A DNA stretch of 64,000 bases from Sipunculus nudus. Lineage: Eukaryota; Annelida; Sipuncula; Golfingiida; Sipunculidae. Made by a program: the position numbers and the translations under genes. Below are positions 54,151 through 64,000 of the stretch, one piece after another. Below the pieces are notes generated by a model that was not told the origin of the DNA, searched no databases, and saw nothing but the letters and a program-made list of their open reading frames with translations. The stretch lies in the NCBI GenBank assembly GCA_026874595.1, contig CM049316.1:13570839-13634838 (forward strand), in the 5' to 3' direction. How positions within the stretch are numbered: position 1 is the first letter of the stretch; each line of letters starts with the position of its first letter.

Positions 54151-56563
54151 CAGTTTAATATTGTTTTTCATAGAATAAAATACAAAGTTTAAGCATCGGT
54201 GTTGTATTTCCTTTTTATCAATATACCGAAACACTTGTACACCACGAATGAACATTTACATTTATCTTTTCAAATCACAATGTAAGTCCATAAGCAGATT
54301 AAACTCCTACATAATTTCATATATATTGCTTATAAATAACAAATGTAGCCTGCAAAAAATGTGAAATTTTATATTTCGCTTTGAAATATAAAATCCTTAA
54401 AATATCAAACCCTTAAATATTGACTGTGAGCAAACATATTTATAAATCTGAAATTATAAATTGATAATCTATTGAAATAATATCAAAACAACCAGAGAGC
54501 ACGTTATCCGCGGTATCAAAGAGTGGGGGAGGGTAAGAGACCCTACAGTCCAACCCTCTCCCGCTGATGTTCCCCGTTTCCGAAGTCATTGGAAGATGCA
54601 GCCAACTGAATTTCATTAGTAGTTTTTTTTCGAACTAATTTGTGGAATATTAATATTAATCAAAATTTTTGTTTGCACCAATGGAACGATTAAGTGTATC
54701 CACATGCCAGAAACTTAAATAATCTTATGGCTTATCATATGTAGTGGCTACAGCCGCGGCAGATCCAGATGACAGCTAGAAGTTGAGTGATAAAGTCAAC
54801 TGTACAAAGTGCTGAATAAATCTTATTGTGAAATGCAGTTTATATTTAATATGGACACAAAATTGCAGCCCCCATGAGTGGTTTCGAGAAATCTGGGAGA
54901 TGTAAACCTGTCAGGGTTCGATAAGTTTGACAACGTCCAGGCGAGAATCTTTAGGCAGAAGGGTTTGGTGCCAAGGGTATATATGTATCGGCTAAGTTTT
55001 GAGCGGAATAAAACATTTTTACGACGGCAAAATTCTCGTTGTTATTTATTCAAAAATTTAAGATACACATTTTTATATTAGTTCACGCTTGCTTATTTTC
55101 TTTTTTTTTGCTAATTTTAATTTGAATTTAATTACATTCATTTAACTAGATATAACTAAATCCTATTTGGATATTCAGGAGGGGATCCAATGTGGACCGA
55201 TATAGAAAACAAGTAAAGATGTAATTGCTTTTGTAATATGAAGTGATTAGTTTGCATGGTAGTTTTCCAAATTCAACGTCGGACCATTGGGAACAAAATC
55301 TTCTTCTAGACTCGAGACTGGTTGAGCCTAATTTCTCGAGTATTTGCCATCGAGTCCAGAACGATCGAGTCCTTGAAAGAGTGCACTCAAGACCGGACTT
55401 AAGTCCTGCTTCACGGCATCAAACACAGGTCTAGGTTGAGCAGTAAAACTTGTCCGACTGTGGCCTAGAGATGGTAGGCTGTATGATAAGCGTGGATAGA
55501 CTCTACGGTAGGTACCAGTGGCTTACCATGCGGTGTTTATCAGGTTTTGCAAGGCTGGGAGACATACATGGTACTCTGAATCTTATACCCTACTTAATCT
55601 ACCCTGAACCTTGTAAAGTACTGGCAAATAGACGGAAGTCACGACCTCAGTAAAAATAGACGATGCATTATGACGTCATTTAATGAAAATGGCTTGGTTT
55701 GCACAGGTCGATCGCTAAGATATTTGCATATTTCATCACTTTTTCAAGCCTGTGTCCCTAAACCGTGAATCACTCAAAAACGAATGCAAATTTGGGGAGT
55801 CATGGTCCATAATTGATATAATTACATTACAAGAACCCACAGGTGCGGTGGTTACCGGGCCTGAGTGACAACAGGATATAATGGAGAAGAAGCGTGTGCT
55901 TCAGGCGTAGAAAGTCTACAGAACTCCCGTCACACATGTCTCCCCTTGCCATGGTGCTGAGCCCCAACGTTTCTGTGTTCCTGTGTTCTCCCCCTGTTCA
56001 TTTAAATGACACAGAGAGTGATGTTACAAGTTACAGGTGCGATTTATCCAAGGCCGTTAAAATCTGACATTTCGTGGAGCTGTGCATTTAATGGAGCACT
56101 TTACTTGCACTTAACTGTTATATGTTATTGAAATGGATGCTTTCACTTTAACCGCCCTTTATTATCATATATAATTGAAGTGGGAAGCTGTCAGATGAGA
56201 CTGAGGCCTACGGGTCACTTGTTTCAATTCATAAAGTCTTGGACACGAGGTATTTTGGCTATGCAGGGACATATACACTACATGATGAATGTATAGGACT
56301 GGGTGGCTGAGATTCATCAAAATCAATCACATGGCAAATTACGACTGGAAAGTCCGCACTTGACCGCCTCAGGCATTATAATGACTTCTCATACGGAATT
56401 TTAAAATCTGCTGCGCAGTAGACATTTCAATCTACTCGATTCGTCGATTTTCCGGATCCGCACGGAAACATTTAGTGTGTAATTTTGTTTAATCCCATCA
56501 TGCTGGCAAACAATTCGGTTGAAAACATAACCTTCTCGGCGGAAGTAATAAAATGTCACTTTA

Positions 56564-56565
<2 letters not shown>

Positions 56566-56616
<51 letters not shown>
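56566..56616. repeat. (GA)n microsatellite
   Basis: About 22 GA units with one interruption near the end. It produces a spurious Ser-Leu frame on the other strand. Confidence 0.97.
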
Positions 56617-56617
<1 letters not shown>

Positions 56618-56839
56618 AAATTTCTTCATCTAGGGATGAATAAATGCAGGAAGGGCGGGGGCGGGGGGTAACGTCCTTGAACAGGTGGGGTAACGTCCTT
56701 GAACAAGTAATCGGGAGTGTACCGGGAGTGGCAGTAGGCTTTATGTATAACCTTCGCATGCAGTAGTATAGAAACGAGGGACCCATGGGTCTTGACGCTT
56801 AGTTGAATTTGTCTATAAGGTTATTTTATGAGTTTTTTT

Positions 56840-57780
56840 TTTTCAAAATGTAGGTCGTGTGAAATTGAATCTTGATCTTGTGACCCAAAAATCAATAGGT
56901 TTCTTTCTGGTACATGGTGATAGGTGAGCCAAATGTGAAAGATCTATGGAAGGTTTGGCATGAAAGTTTGGCTTCAAATATATCCAGAAGATTGTTAAAG
57001 TAGAGAGTGCTATGACCTTGACCTTTGACCTTGTGACCTCAAAATAAACAGGATTCTTCCCTTATCGGTAACTAACCATACGTGAAAGATGGAAGGTCTG
57101 AAATGAAAAGTTTGGCTTGAATGCATTTAAATGTTTCTAAAGAAGTGGATCCTGTGACTTTGGCCTTGACCTTGTGAACTTAAAATCTAGAGGTTTGTTC
57201 CCCTTATAATCAGGTTAGCAGTTTCTGAAAGATGGATGGGGTGGTATTTAGAGTTTGGCAAGAACTTCAAAACATATAGGGTTCACAAATATCCTGCATT
57301 TCCGCTGATTTAACTTTGAAGTTCAAGGTCAAGGTCACCAGTTTCGGAACTTCTCCAAGAATGTGGCTTAAACAATAGGTGTACCAAAGTTGAGTTAAAA
57401 ATATGATATACTTTAACAGTTATGAGATTTATTATTATCCTTAATTGACATTGAAGAAGGTCAATAGATTTTGAACATCTCTTAGTGGAAACAACTGGTG
57501 TGTCAAATTTGAAGTGAAAATATGCAATACTTCATAATTATCATGTTCACAAGAAATCCTAAAGTTGGCGAAGTATAGTTGGCTGATTTGACCTTAACGA
57601 TTATGGTGAAGATCACCAGTTTTCAAACTCTTCAAAAATTTGGGTAGAAATAATTTAGGTTTCAAATTTGAGGTGAAAAAGTAATATCCTACAGACGAAG
57701 ACTAAAAACGACAACGCCAGACTGAAAACAATACTAGTATGTCTCCCCCGTTGGGGTGTGGTGGGGATGGAGACATAATC
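56840..57780 (+). repeat. mollusc-type interspersed repeat with 'gaccttgacctttgacc' subunits
   Basis: At least three diverged tandem subunits of about 150-190 bp share 'cttgaccttgtgacctcaa', 'ataggtttcttyc', 'gtgaaagatcta/gtgaaagatgga' and 'ggtttggcatgaaagtttgg'. The last part carries 'gttcaaggtcaaggtcacca'. It ends near 'actagtatgtctcccccgtt'. No coding frame spans it. From memory, this kind of sequence is widespread in bivalve and gastropod non-coding DNA. Confidence 0.65.
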
Positions 57781-58099
57781 GACACACCAGGTTTCAGGAC
57801 ACTATAGATTAAATCACAGTTGAGATGTAATTTGGCAGTCTCATAAAAAAATAGAAAAAATACAGGTTACCGCACCAATCTTCAGGAACTGGTAAAAATA
57901 ATCATGATTGATAAATATACAAGGTTTAAGGACACTGGGTGGAACCAAAACTGAGAAATGGACACAATTGCTGTATTTGACGTTCTTAAAAATTCGTAAA
58001 ATCATAAAAAATAGAAAAGAAACACATGTGGCTTACCAGCCGATGAAACTTTCTATGATCAATAAGCTAACTAAAAATCTTGCAGACTCGCAGACACAC

Positions 58100-58103
<4 letters not shown>

Positions 58104-58139
<36 letters not shown>
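58104..58139. repeat. (TA)n microsatellite
   Basis: About 18 TA units. Confidence 0.95.
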
Positions 58140-58142
<3 letters not shown>

Positions 58143-58565
58143 ATATAGCGTCAGTTTGACACATCTCAAATATATATAAGGTTTTAGCCAGTAGGGTATT
58201 TAGTTTCCAGTTTAAGTTAATTCTAAACCAGGTTTAGACATGATATATCATAGTAAACCGATAAATGGAACCAAAGTCTATTATTCTGTTTATTTATATA
58301 TTTCATTTGCAATATAAAAATATTAATTTTGAATATTCGGGGGGGGGGGGGATATTTATACACCCCTGGTCAGACTTAAAAAATTAAACTCTTTATTTAA
58401 CTTTCCACTGTGCAAAATACTTTTTTTTGCCGTAAATATAGACGTAGACTATACTTACTTTATTTATAATTTACACAAGCCATATCTGAGTACTTCCTGT
58501 ACAGTACGCTGTCACTTCTGTTAAAATCTCATGAGCAAACCCAAAACAAATTTTAAATTGTACCG

Positions 58566-58760
58566 GCTTCTGTGGCTCAGGGGTATAGAGCGAAAAAGCC
58601 GGGAGATCGTGGGTTCGAATCTCAGCCGAGGCGGTGAGGTTTTGCGGAAAATCTCATGACCTTTTGACCTAATTTGCATATTTTACATAACATCTGAATG
58701 GGCTTGATATATGCAATAATTTGATGGGTACTTGGTTATGGGTGACGAAATCTTCAGTTG
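58566..58760 (+). mobile_element. tRNA-derived SINE
   Basis: The first 68 bases (58566-58633) are tRNA-like. A-box region tgtggctcagggg (58571-58583); perfect 4-bp D stem GCTC (58575-58578) with GAGC (58588-58591); B-box GGTTCGAATC (58612-58621); and an acceptor-like pairing of gcttctg (58566-58572) with ccgaggc (58626-58632), one mismatch. The anticodon arm is degenerate, so it is not a working tRNA. About 130 bases of unrelated tail follow, as in SINEs. The 3' end is uncertain. Confidence 0.6.
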
Positions 58761-59640
58761 TTATAGTGTGAAAAAAAAAACAGCCCGGAACCACTCGTGA
58801 GTCCCAGTTTATCAATATAATCATCCTTAAAATCAAAGTATAGGCTCACAGCAATAAGAAAAAATAGGTTTAGCTGATTGGTGGGGGGGGGGGGGGGGGA
58901 GGGGGTCAAGGTGGGTCCCTCCAGCACACGGACTATATCACTATTACAAATTTTTTAATTGATAAAATTGTACTCTTTGCTGAGCTCCTGTAAATTGTAC
59001 TTCAAACGGCCAATACTGACGTTATGTATTTAACAGGAAAGTTGTCAACAGCCGTCAGCTGACAATGACCAGTACCCAGAGATCCATGGGGATAAAGGGC
59101 ACGGCCTTGCGATAATGACCTAAGCCAAGGGTCCTAGGGGAGGAGAACGGATCCCTCCAAGTCCTGTCTAACACTACCAAGGTTCCTCAAGTTACCTTAC
59201 ATACAAATTAAAATGACAACATTACTTTGGTTCATTGTATTCTGCAATTCCTCATGGTTCTTAAGTTTTAAGAGCTGTCCCTAGAGTGTGTGTCTGTGTG
59301 TGTATACAATTTAATGTTTCTCTTTTCGTAGTATCACCTGTACTTTAACTTTGGGACAACTTGACGTACATTTTAAAAAAGGAAGCGTTCCGCTATGAAG
59401 CCTACTCTGTCTCAAACCAGTCGTCACAACCTCCAAATATTTTCTGTGATTTTAGTGAAATTCATTTAAGACATGTCTTCAGGGCCAAGATTTGAGGAAA
59501 AAGTGACTAACTTTTCGGGCGGATGAGTCAATATCATGGGCGGATCTGAATGAGGACCAATTAAACCATTGGCGATGATAGTGTATGCGCTCACTGGATG
59601 TGTTCGCGCGGGAATTTTAGCTGATCCTGCTATATTAACA
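58634..59640. other. intergenic, no gene recognised
   Basis: Apart from the probable SINE tail at its start, this holds a 17-base poly(G) run (58883-58899), a short TG tract near 59289-59305 and ordinary AT-rich sequence. Confidence 0.5.
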
Positions 59641-59650
59641 TTAACATATT

Positions 59651-60312
59651 GGGTATAGGTGCATGATACGGGGCTGAACTTCAGGGGGCTAAAACAGTAA
59701 CTGAACCAACATTTAAGCATGTAAAAATGCGGGTTCAATGCCTAATAGGCTTTTATATACTATACCCTCCTATAAATCATATATTAATATATTATCATTT
59801 GTTTAAGTAATATAGGAAAAATAAGCGTCATTTCGTGACTTATTTTTCTTAGCGTTTTATGATTATGCGACTTAATTGAAAAAAAACCCCAACAAATGTG
59901 GGTTCATCATAAACATACAAGATCAGCCAAAATATGAGGTGAACCCATATTTTCTTTTTTTTAATGTGATTTCAACGCCTAATAGGCTTCTACTATATAT
60001 TTATATAAGAAATATATAATAGTATTTTATAAGTTAGAAATATGCAGTAAAAAATAAGCGTCACAAATTGACTTATTTTCTGGACGTGCTACGCGACGTC
60101 ATCGACAATAATACTCAAAAATATAAAAGTGGGACCACTTTGCACCAAATAAATGTGGGCTCACAGGCAGAAATGTGGGATTTTGAAAAAAATAAAAATG
60201 TGGGTTCACTAGATGAGTGTCTATCAGGCATTGAACCCACATTTTTTTTCTGTTTATATAAATGTGGATTCACTTGTTGTTTTAGCTCCCTAAAGTTCAG
60301 CCCTATACCATA
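59651..60312. mobile_element. foldback element with about 90-100 bp inverted arms
   Basis: The left arm at about 59651-59751 and the right arm at about 60221-60312 are inverted copies: gggtataggtgcatgatac/ggggctgaacttcagg..gctaaaac on one side and gttttagctccctaaagttc/agccctatacc on the other, then 'gggttcaatgcct' against 'aggcattgaaccc'. The 470-bp centre has paired 'aataagcgtca..tgacttatttt' blocks and several 'aatgtgggttca' motifs in both directions. The open frames here are artefacts. Best read as a MITE or foldback element. Confidence 0.6.
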
Positions 60313-61285
60313 TATTGTTAAGAAAACATATATATATGGTAAAGAAAATGTAATTATTTTCGAAGATATACAAAATGTTTTTAAAAGGCATACTAGAAAC
60401 TTGCTTGGCTTCTTACAAGAGGAAAAACTGCATGCATGCATGTATTTGTTCCTTTACGCCATCTGGTATTTCTTGAGGGAAACATCTGACCTTGGAGGTA
60501 ATATAAGATTACTTGATGAATATCCTCATTTAACATAGATTAATGAGAAGGTATGAAGCAAATCAGTCCTAAAGGTAGCAAAAATGTAACTAAAGAGAAT
60601 TTGAAATTAGCTTAAAAACTAGATTACTATAGGTCACTCATACAATACCATAATCAGTGTTAATGAAAATCATCGTATTACAGTGGAACACTAGCTGTTT
60701 CATTCAATTAACGTATGGTGCTAGTTTCTGTCGCCTGGACCGGGATTGGATAAAAAATATTGCTTCAGGTACGGCGACAGATAACGATAAAATACCAATG
60801 GTTTTATGGCAAGAAATGCTAAAAAAAATTGAAAAAAAGCTGAAAAGTTGCATATTTATTTCGTCGTTCGATACACGTATCCGATCTTTCCGTTCGAGCC
60901 GATCGAAATACCGATAAATTGATAAACAGCCCGTTCCCTATTGGTTTCTCTCTTGCTGAGAATCTCAGTGATCATTACAAAACACTTTAAATATAAAGTC
61001 AGAGCATGCATACATCAACAGGTTGTATACGTCTTCCTCATGCATCATTTGGCGGCTGGGCCAGATTGTGGTGATTTACATTATCATATATTATATCAAT
61101 GAGTAATTCAATAAAATATAACAATATGTATGGAGAACAAGGTCATCACAACAAGAAACATGAATGCAAAAGAGAAGTTATGAAAAATAAAAGTGATTGT
61201 GTATAGACAGAGAAGAGATGGGCTGTTACAGTGTAACATATATATATAGTAAATAAAAGCAGAGGCAAATACTTGTAAAACTAAC

Positions 61286-61291
<6 letters not shown>

Positions 61292-61337
<46 letters not shown>
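61292..61337. repeat. (TA)n microsatellite
   Basis: About 22 TA units. Confidence 0.95.
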
Positions 61338-61340
<3 letters not shown>

Positions 61341-62159
61341 CAGGAACAACATTATGATAATAGATATTGCACTGTAACTAGATTAATACACACACATGCA
61401 TACACACGTATATATATGGTATGTGTGTTAGGCTTTCTTGTGTTAAATGACAAAAAAAATCCCTGCTTCATTTTGCCCTGATTTTTTTATTTCCATCCAT
61501 ATTCCACAGTTAAAAGGTAATCCCATCACAGTCAATCAGTTATACCTATCGATACGCAGTTTGGACATGACACAAAAATATAACAACACCTCGACCACTT
61601 TCTCGTAAGGTTAAATTCCCAATTGGAAGTATTTTTTTTTATTCCCTGAATTTTTCAGGTTCCCTTTTATTTCAAGGATTGTTGAATACTAAGATATATA
61701 CATATGTAAATGTCGATTTACTCATATATACATATTTAAAACAAAATTTTAAACAAGATCCTATTGGCTGATTTTCTTATATAGATATAGAAATGGGTTG
61801 AACTAAATACATTTTTACATACATATGTGTAGAAAAACATGTCAATATCGTGTGAGTTCTCTGTCTCTGGACATTTTTATATTGAGTGGCTGAATGATCC
61901 AGACACAATCTACTCAGTGGTTACTCAGATATGAAAGGTGATATCAGCTATTCAGCTAGCCATTTTGTGTGTAGCATTATGGAAGGCGGGATGTGTACTG
62001 ATGTTTTATCTGTCTTATCGTGTTGTTATATCACCTGGTTACGGTCGACTGAACATCTGATGCAGCGTGGGTAAAATGTGGTACAAAGTGTGACAAAGGT
62101 ACAGGCTGTACACAAATGTGAGAACACGTAAATGTGACCACATCCTCTGGCAGATATTG

Positions 62160-62162
<3 letters not shown>

Positions 62163-62204
<42 letters not shown>
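62163..62204. repeat. (TA)n microsatellite
   Basis: About 20 TA units. Confidence 0.95.
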
Positions 62205-62208
<4 letters not shown>

Positions 62209-64000
62209 TTTACACATTACATTTACACTCTATTTCATCAAGATCAACTTATATAATAGGACAAATTGTTACATTTGGATCTCACTAATCATATTTTGCT
62301 TGCATGATTCTTACTGACGTGTTTTCTGACAATCTATCTTTCCTTTGTTCTTTTGCCTACCGACAACCTACTCCCCCACCTTACTCTACTGCATGACTAT
62401 ATACTGACTACCCAACCTTTTATAACATTTAGGTATATACACACGACTGACAGATACCGTAGACATGTATATAGATCCATTGGTGCTTTTTAATGCATTC
62501 ATACACAGGGAACAATACTACTTCTCGGTTGAAAATCGAATCTTTGATGTCAGCTTTCGGTGAAACACTATTCTATCCTTTTCTAAAAATTATAGCGGAT
62601 TGTAGTATTGAAACTTCACACCTTATATTATGCATGTTTGCTGGAATGACAGCCAATATAAGATTTCACATCTAACCAGCTGATTTAGATCTGAGTTGGC
62701 ATGTAACATATGTGTTGTTTTTGTTGTTAATGGCCTGTCAAAATTTAAAAGGATCACCAGCGACTGATTAAGTAACACAGCCCGCCGGAGGTCCTTTCAA
62801 CCACAACGAGGCCAGAATCTGACGAATCAGATCTCCGTATGCAAATCGAGTCCTTGTAACCTAGAAAAGAAGCCCAATCACTAGAGTGCATCATTGAAAT
62901 ACTGATTAACCATAATCCTTGTCTTTGGCCTTGTCAAAGATTCCGATTCAGTGTCAAATATCAAACATTAAAATTTCATATAACTTTGTTTCCGGTTTCC
63001 TCAGACTGACATAAAACTGGTCCGAAAAGATTTCAGTGGAAACCACAATGGGTTGGTTAATGCAACCCGAAGGGGTTTTGGCTCTCGGTATGCAGTATTG
63101 TAAAGATCGAGTCCGACCTGTTCTGGTTCTTGCTTGCAATTACTTGATTAAACAGAGAGAACGGGGCCAACTCTTCTGTATCGCTCATCCTGATGAAGGA
63201 ACGAATTTTTTTATACAGCGTTCAGCTCACTTCTAGCTTAGCTTATTTCCATTGAGTAGAGTATTTTGCGTTCGTGGTCTTTAAAACCATACTTCCCTGT
63301 ACCATGAATCCAAGAATAAACCTTTTCTGATAATTCTTGCTTCCCAAGATTATACATACCATCAAGTTATGCACCAGTAGGTCGTATTTTCTCTAGACCT
63401 AAACAAATGTGTTGCAAATCCGGAATAATGATAATGACGTCATTCGTTCGCTGAGGTTAAATCCAGCTGTTCTCTGGTTGGATCCGTTCGGTCGCTTGAT
63501 CCTTTCCTGTATAGTATAAACACACAGTAGACGAATTATAAACACATTTAGATTAGCGGTACGTTACTTTTGCATCAGAAGGATTCTGCACAGGTCACCT
63601 GTGTGGTTAGGAGGTAACATAAACTGGCGGGTATAGGAAGGTCGCACACTGAAAATAACCACAGCATACACTGATGAAAAGTGACTTAACATGTGAGCGT
63701 GCTACATACGTCTGGTAGTCTGCGCAGTGGCCGGTTTGAGTAGACGAATTTGGGCTGTTGGTATACGTATGATCAGTCAGCCCTACGAGCCCTAGACAGG
63801 CCTGACAACGGGGGCATTCTAAAGTCACTTTGATATATGGGACCAGTGACCACCGCTCTCTCGTTTATGCGGGTAATATATGCCCCCACACGTTGACCCT
63901 CGCGCAGTTCACGCATCCCTGGCCGGCGTCGTCTGCTCCGCGCAGCCCAGCTGGCGGGAATTTTAGTGCAACAGCACTGAAACAAGGTTACCAGCTCACC

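Larger units (their letters stand above)
52731..56560. other. intergenic, no gene recognised
   Basis: AT-rich with (TA)n at 53877-53934 and (TC)n(TA)n at 54094-54149. Short open frames have random composition. Scattered 'gactcgag/cgagtcc' fragments lie at 55308-55405. Nothing else was supportable. Confidence 0.5.
60313..64000. other. intergenic, no gene recognised
   Basis: Two (TA)n arrays (61292-61337 and 62163-62204) and AT-rich DNA. The last 150 bases (about 63850-64000) are CpG- and GC-richer than anything nearby and could be the edge of a promoter or first exon of a gene beyond the window, but I cannot define one. Confidence 0.45.

Noticed and set aside
58566-58633. functional tRNA gene
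   Set aside because: The A box, B box and D stem are good but the anticodon arm does not fold and the acceptor has a mismatch, so a tRNA-derived SINE is the better reading.
60068-60538. 156-codon plus-strand open frame
   Set aside because: It lies across the right arm of a foldback repeat; the similar peptide on the minus strand at 59466-59738 comes from the inverted arm, not from a protein family.

Overview
The window is AT-rich animal genomic DNA with spliced genes, long introns, many (TA)n, (GA)n and poly(G) tracts and scattered non-coding repeats. Two things place it. The one gene I can reconstruct is a metazoan PPP4R1. An intron of that gene carries a mir-71/mir-2 microRNA cluster, a protostome hallmark. 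Repeats built on 'gaccttgacctttgacc', 'ggtggcgccacct' and 'tattctagttttt' are, from memory, typical of molluscs. My best guess is a bivalve or another mollusc; I cannot name the species.

Layout. 1-2110: no recognisable exon; it ends in an AATAAA plus GT-rich stretch and may be the 3' UTR of an upstream plus-strand gene. 2111-5980: intergenic, with repeats and a nuclear-receptor-like palindrome near 3009-3035. 5980-36324: PPP4R1 (protein phosphatase 4 regulatory subunit 1) on the plus strand. I rebuilt it as 21 coding exons that all join in frame, giving about 1087 residues, from a 7-base first coding segment to a tiny last exon. Human PPP4R1 has about 950 residues; most of the extra length is in the acidic, Ser/Thr-rich middle encoded by the large exon 12. 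36325-40300: 3' flank with several candidate poly(A) signals. 40300-64000: no gene recognised; it holds tandem repeats, a tRNA-derived SINE, foldback and MITE-like elements, simple repeats and some CpG-containing patches.

The main discovery is in the 4.36-kb intron 7 (21418-25772). It holds, on the same strand as PPP4R1, one mir-71 hairpin followed by six mir-2 family hairpins (mature arms near 22026, 22515, 22867, 23071, 23688, 24214 and 25204). Each has a convincing 5' arm, and several pairs show compensatory changes. Between the third and fourth mir-2 hairpins lies a decayed tandem array with a unit of about 40 bp. Its units resemble the lower stem, 5' arm and loop of a mir-2 hairpin, and the last unit runs directly into a functional-looking mir-2. 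Upstream, in intron 3 near 19.03-19.27 kb, is an apparent internal promoter (E2F palindrome, two CCAAT boxes, CACGTG, exact octamer, then a splice donor). It could drive an N-terminally shortened PPP4R1 and the microRNA primary transcript independently of the main promoter.

Limits: exons were called by eye from splice consensus, reading frame and similarity to remembered PPP4R1 sequence. UTR ends, promoters and repeat families are less certain than the exons and microRNAs.
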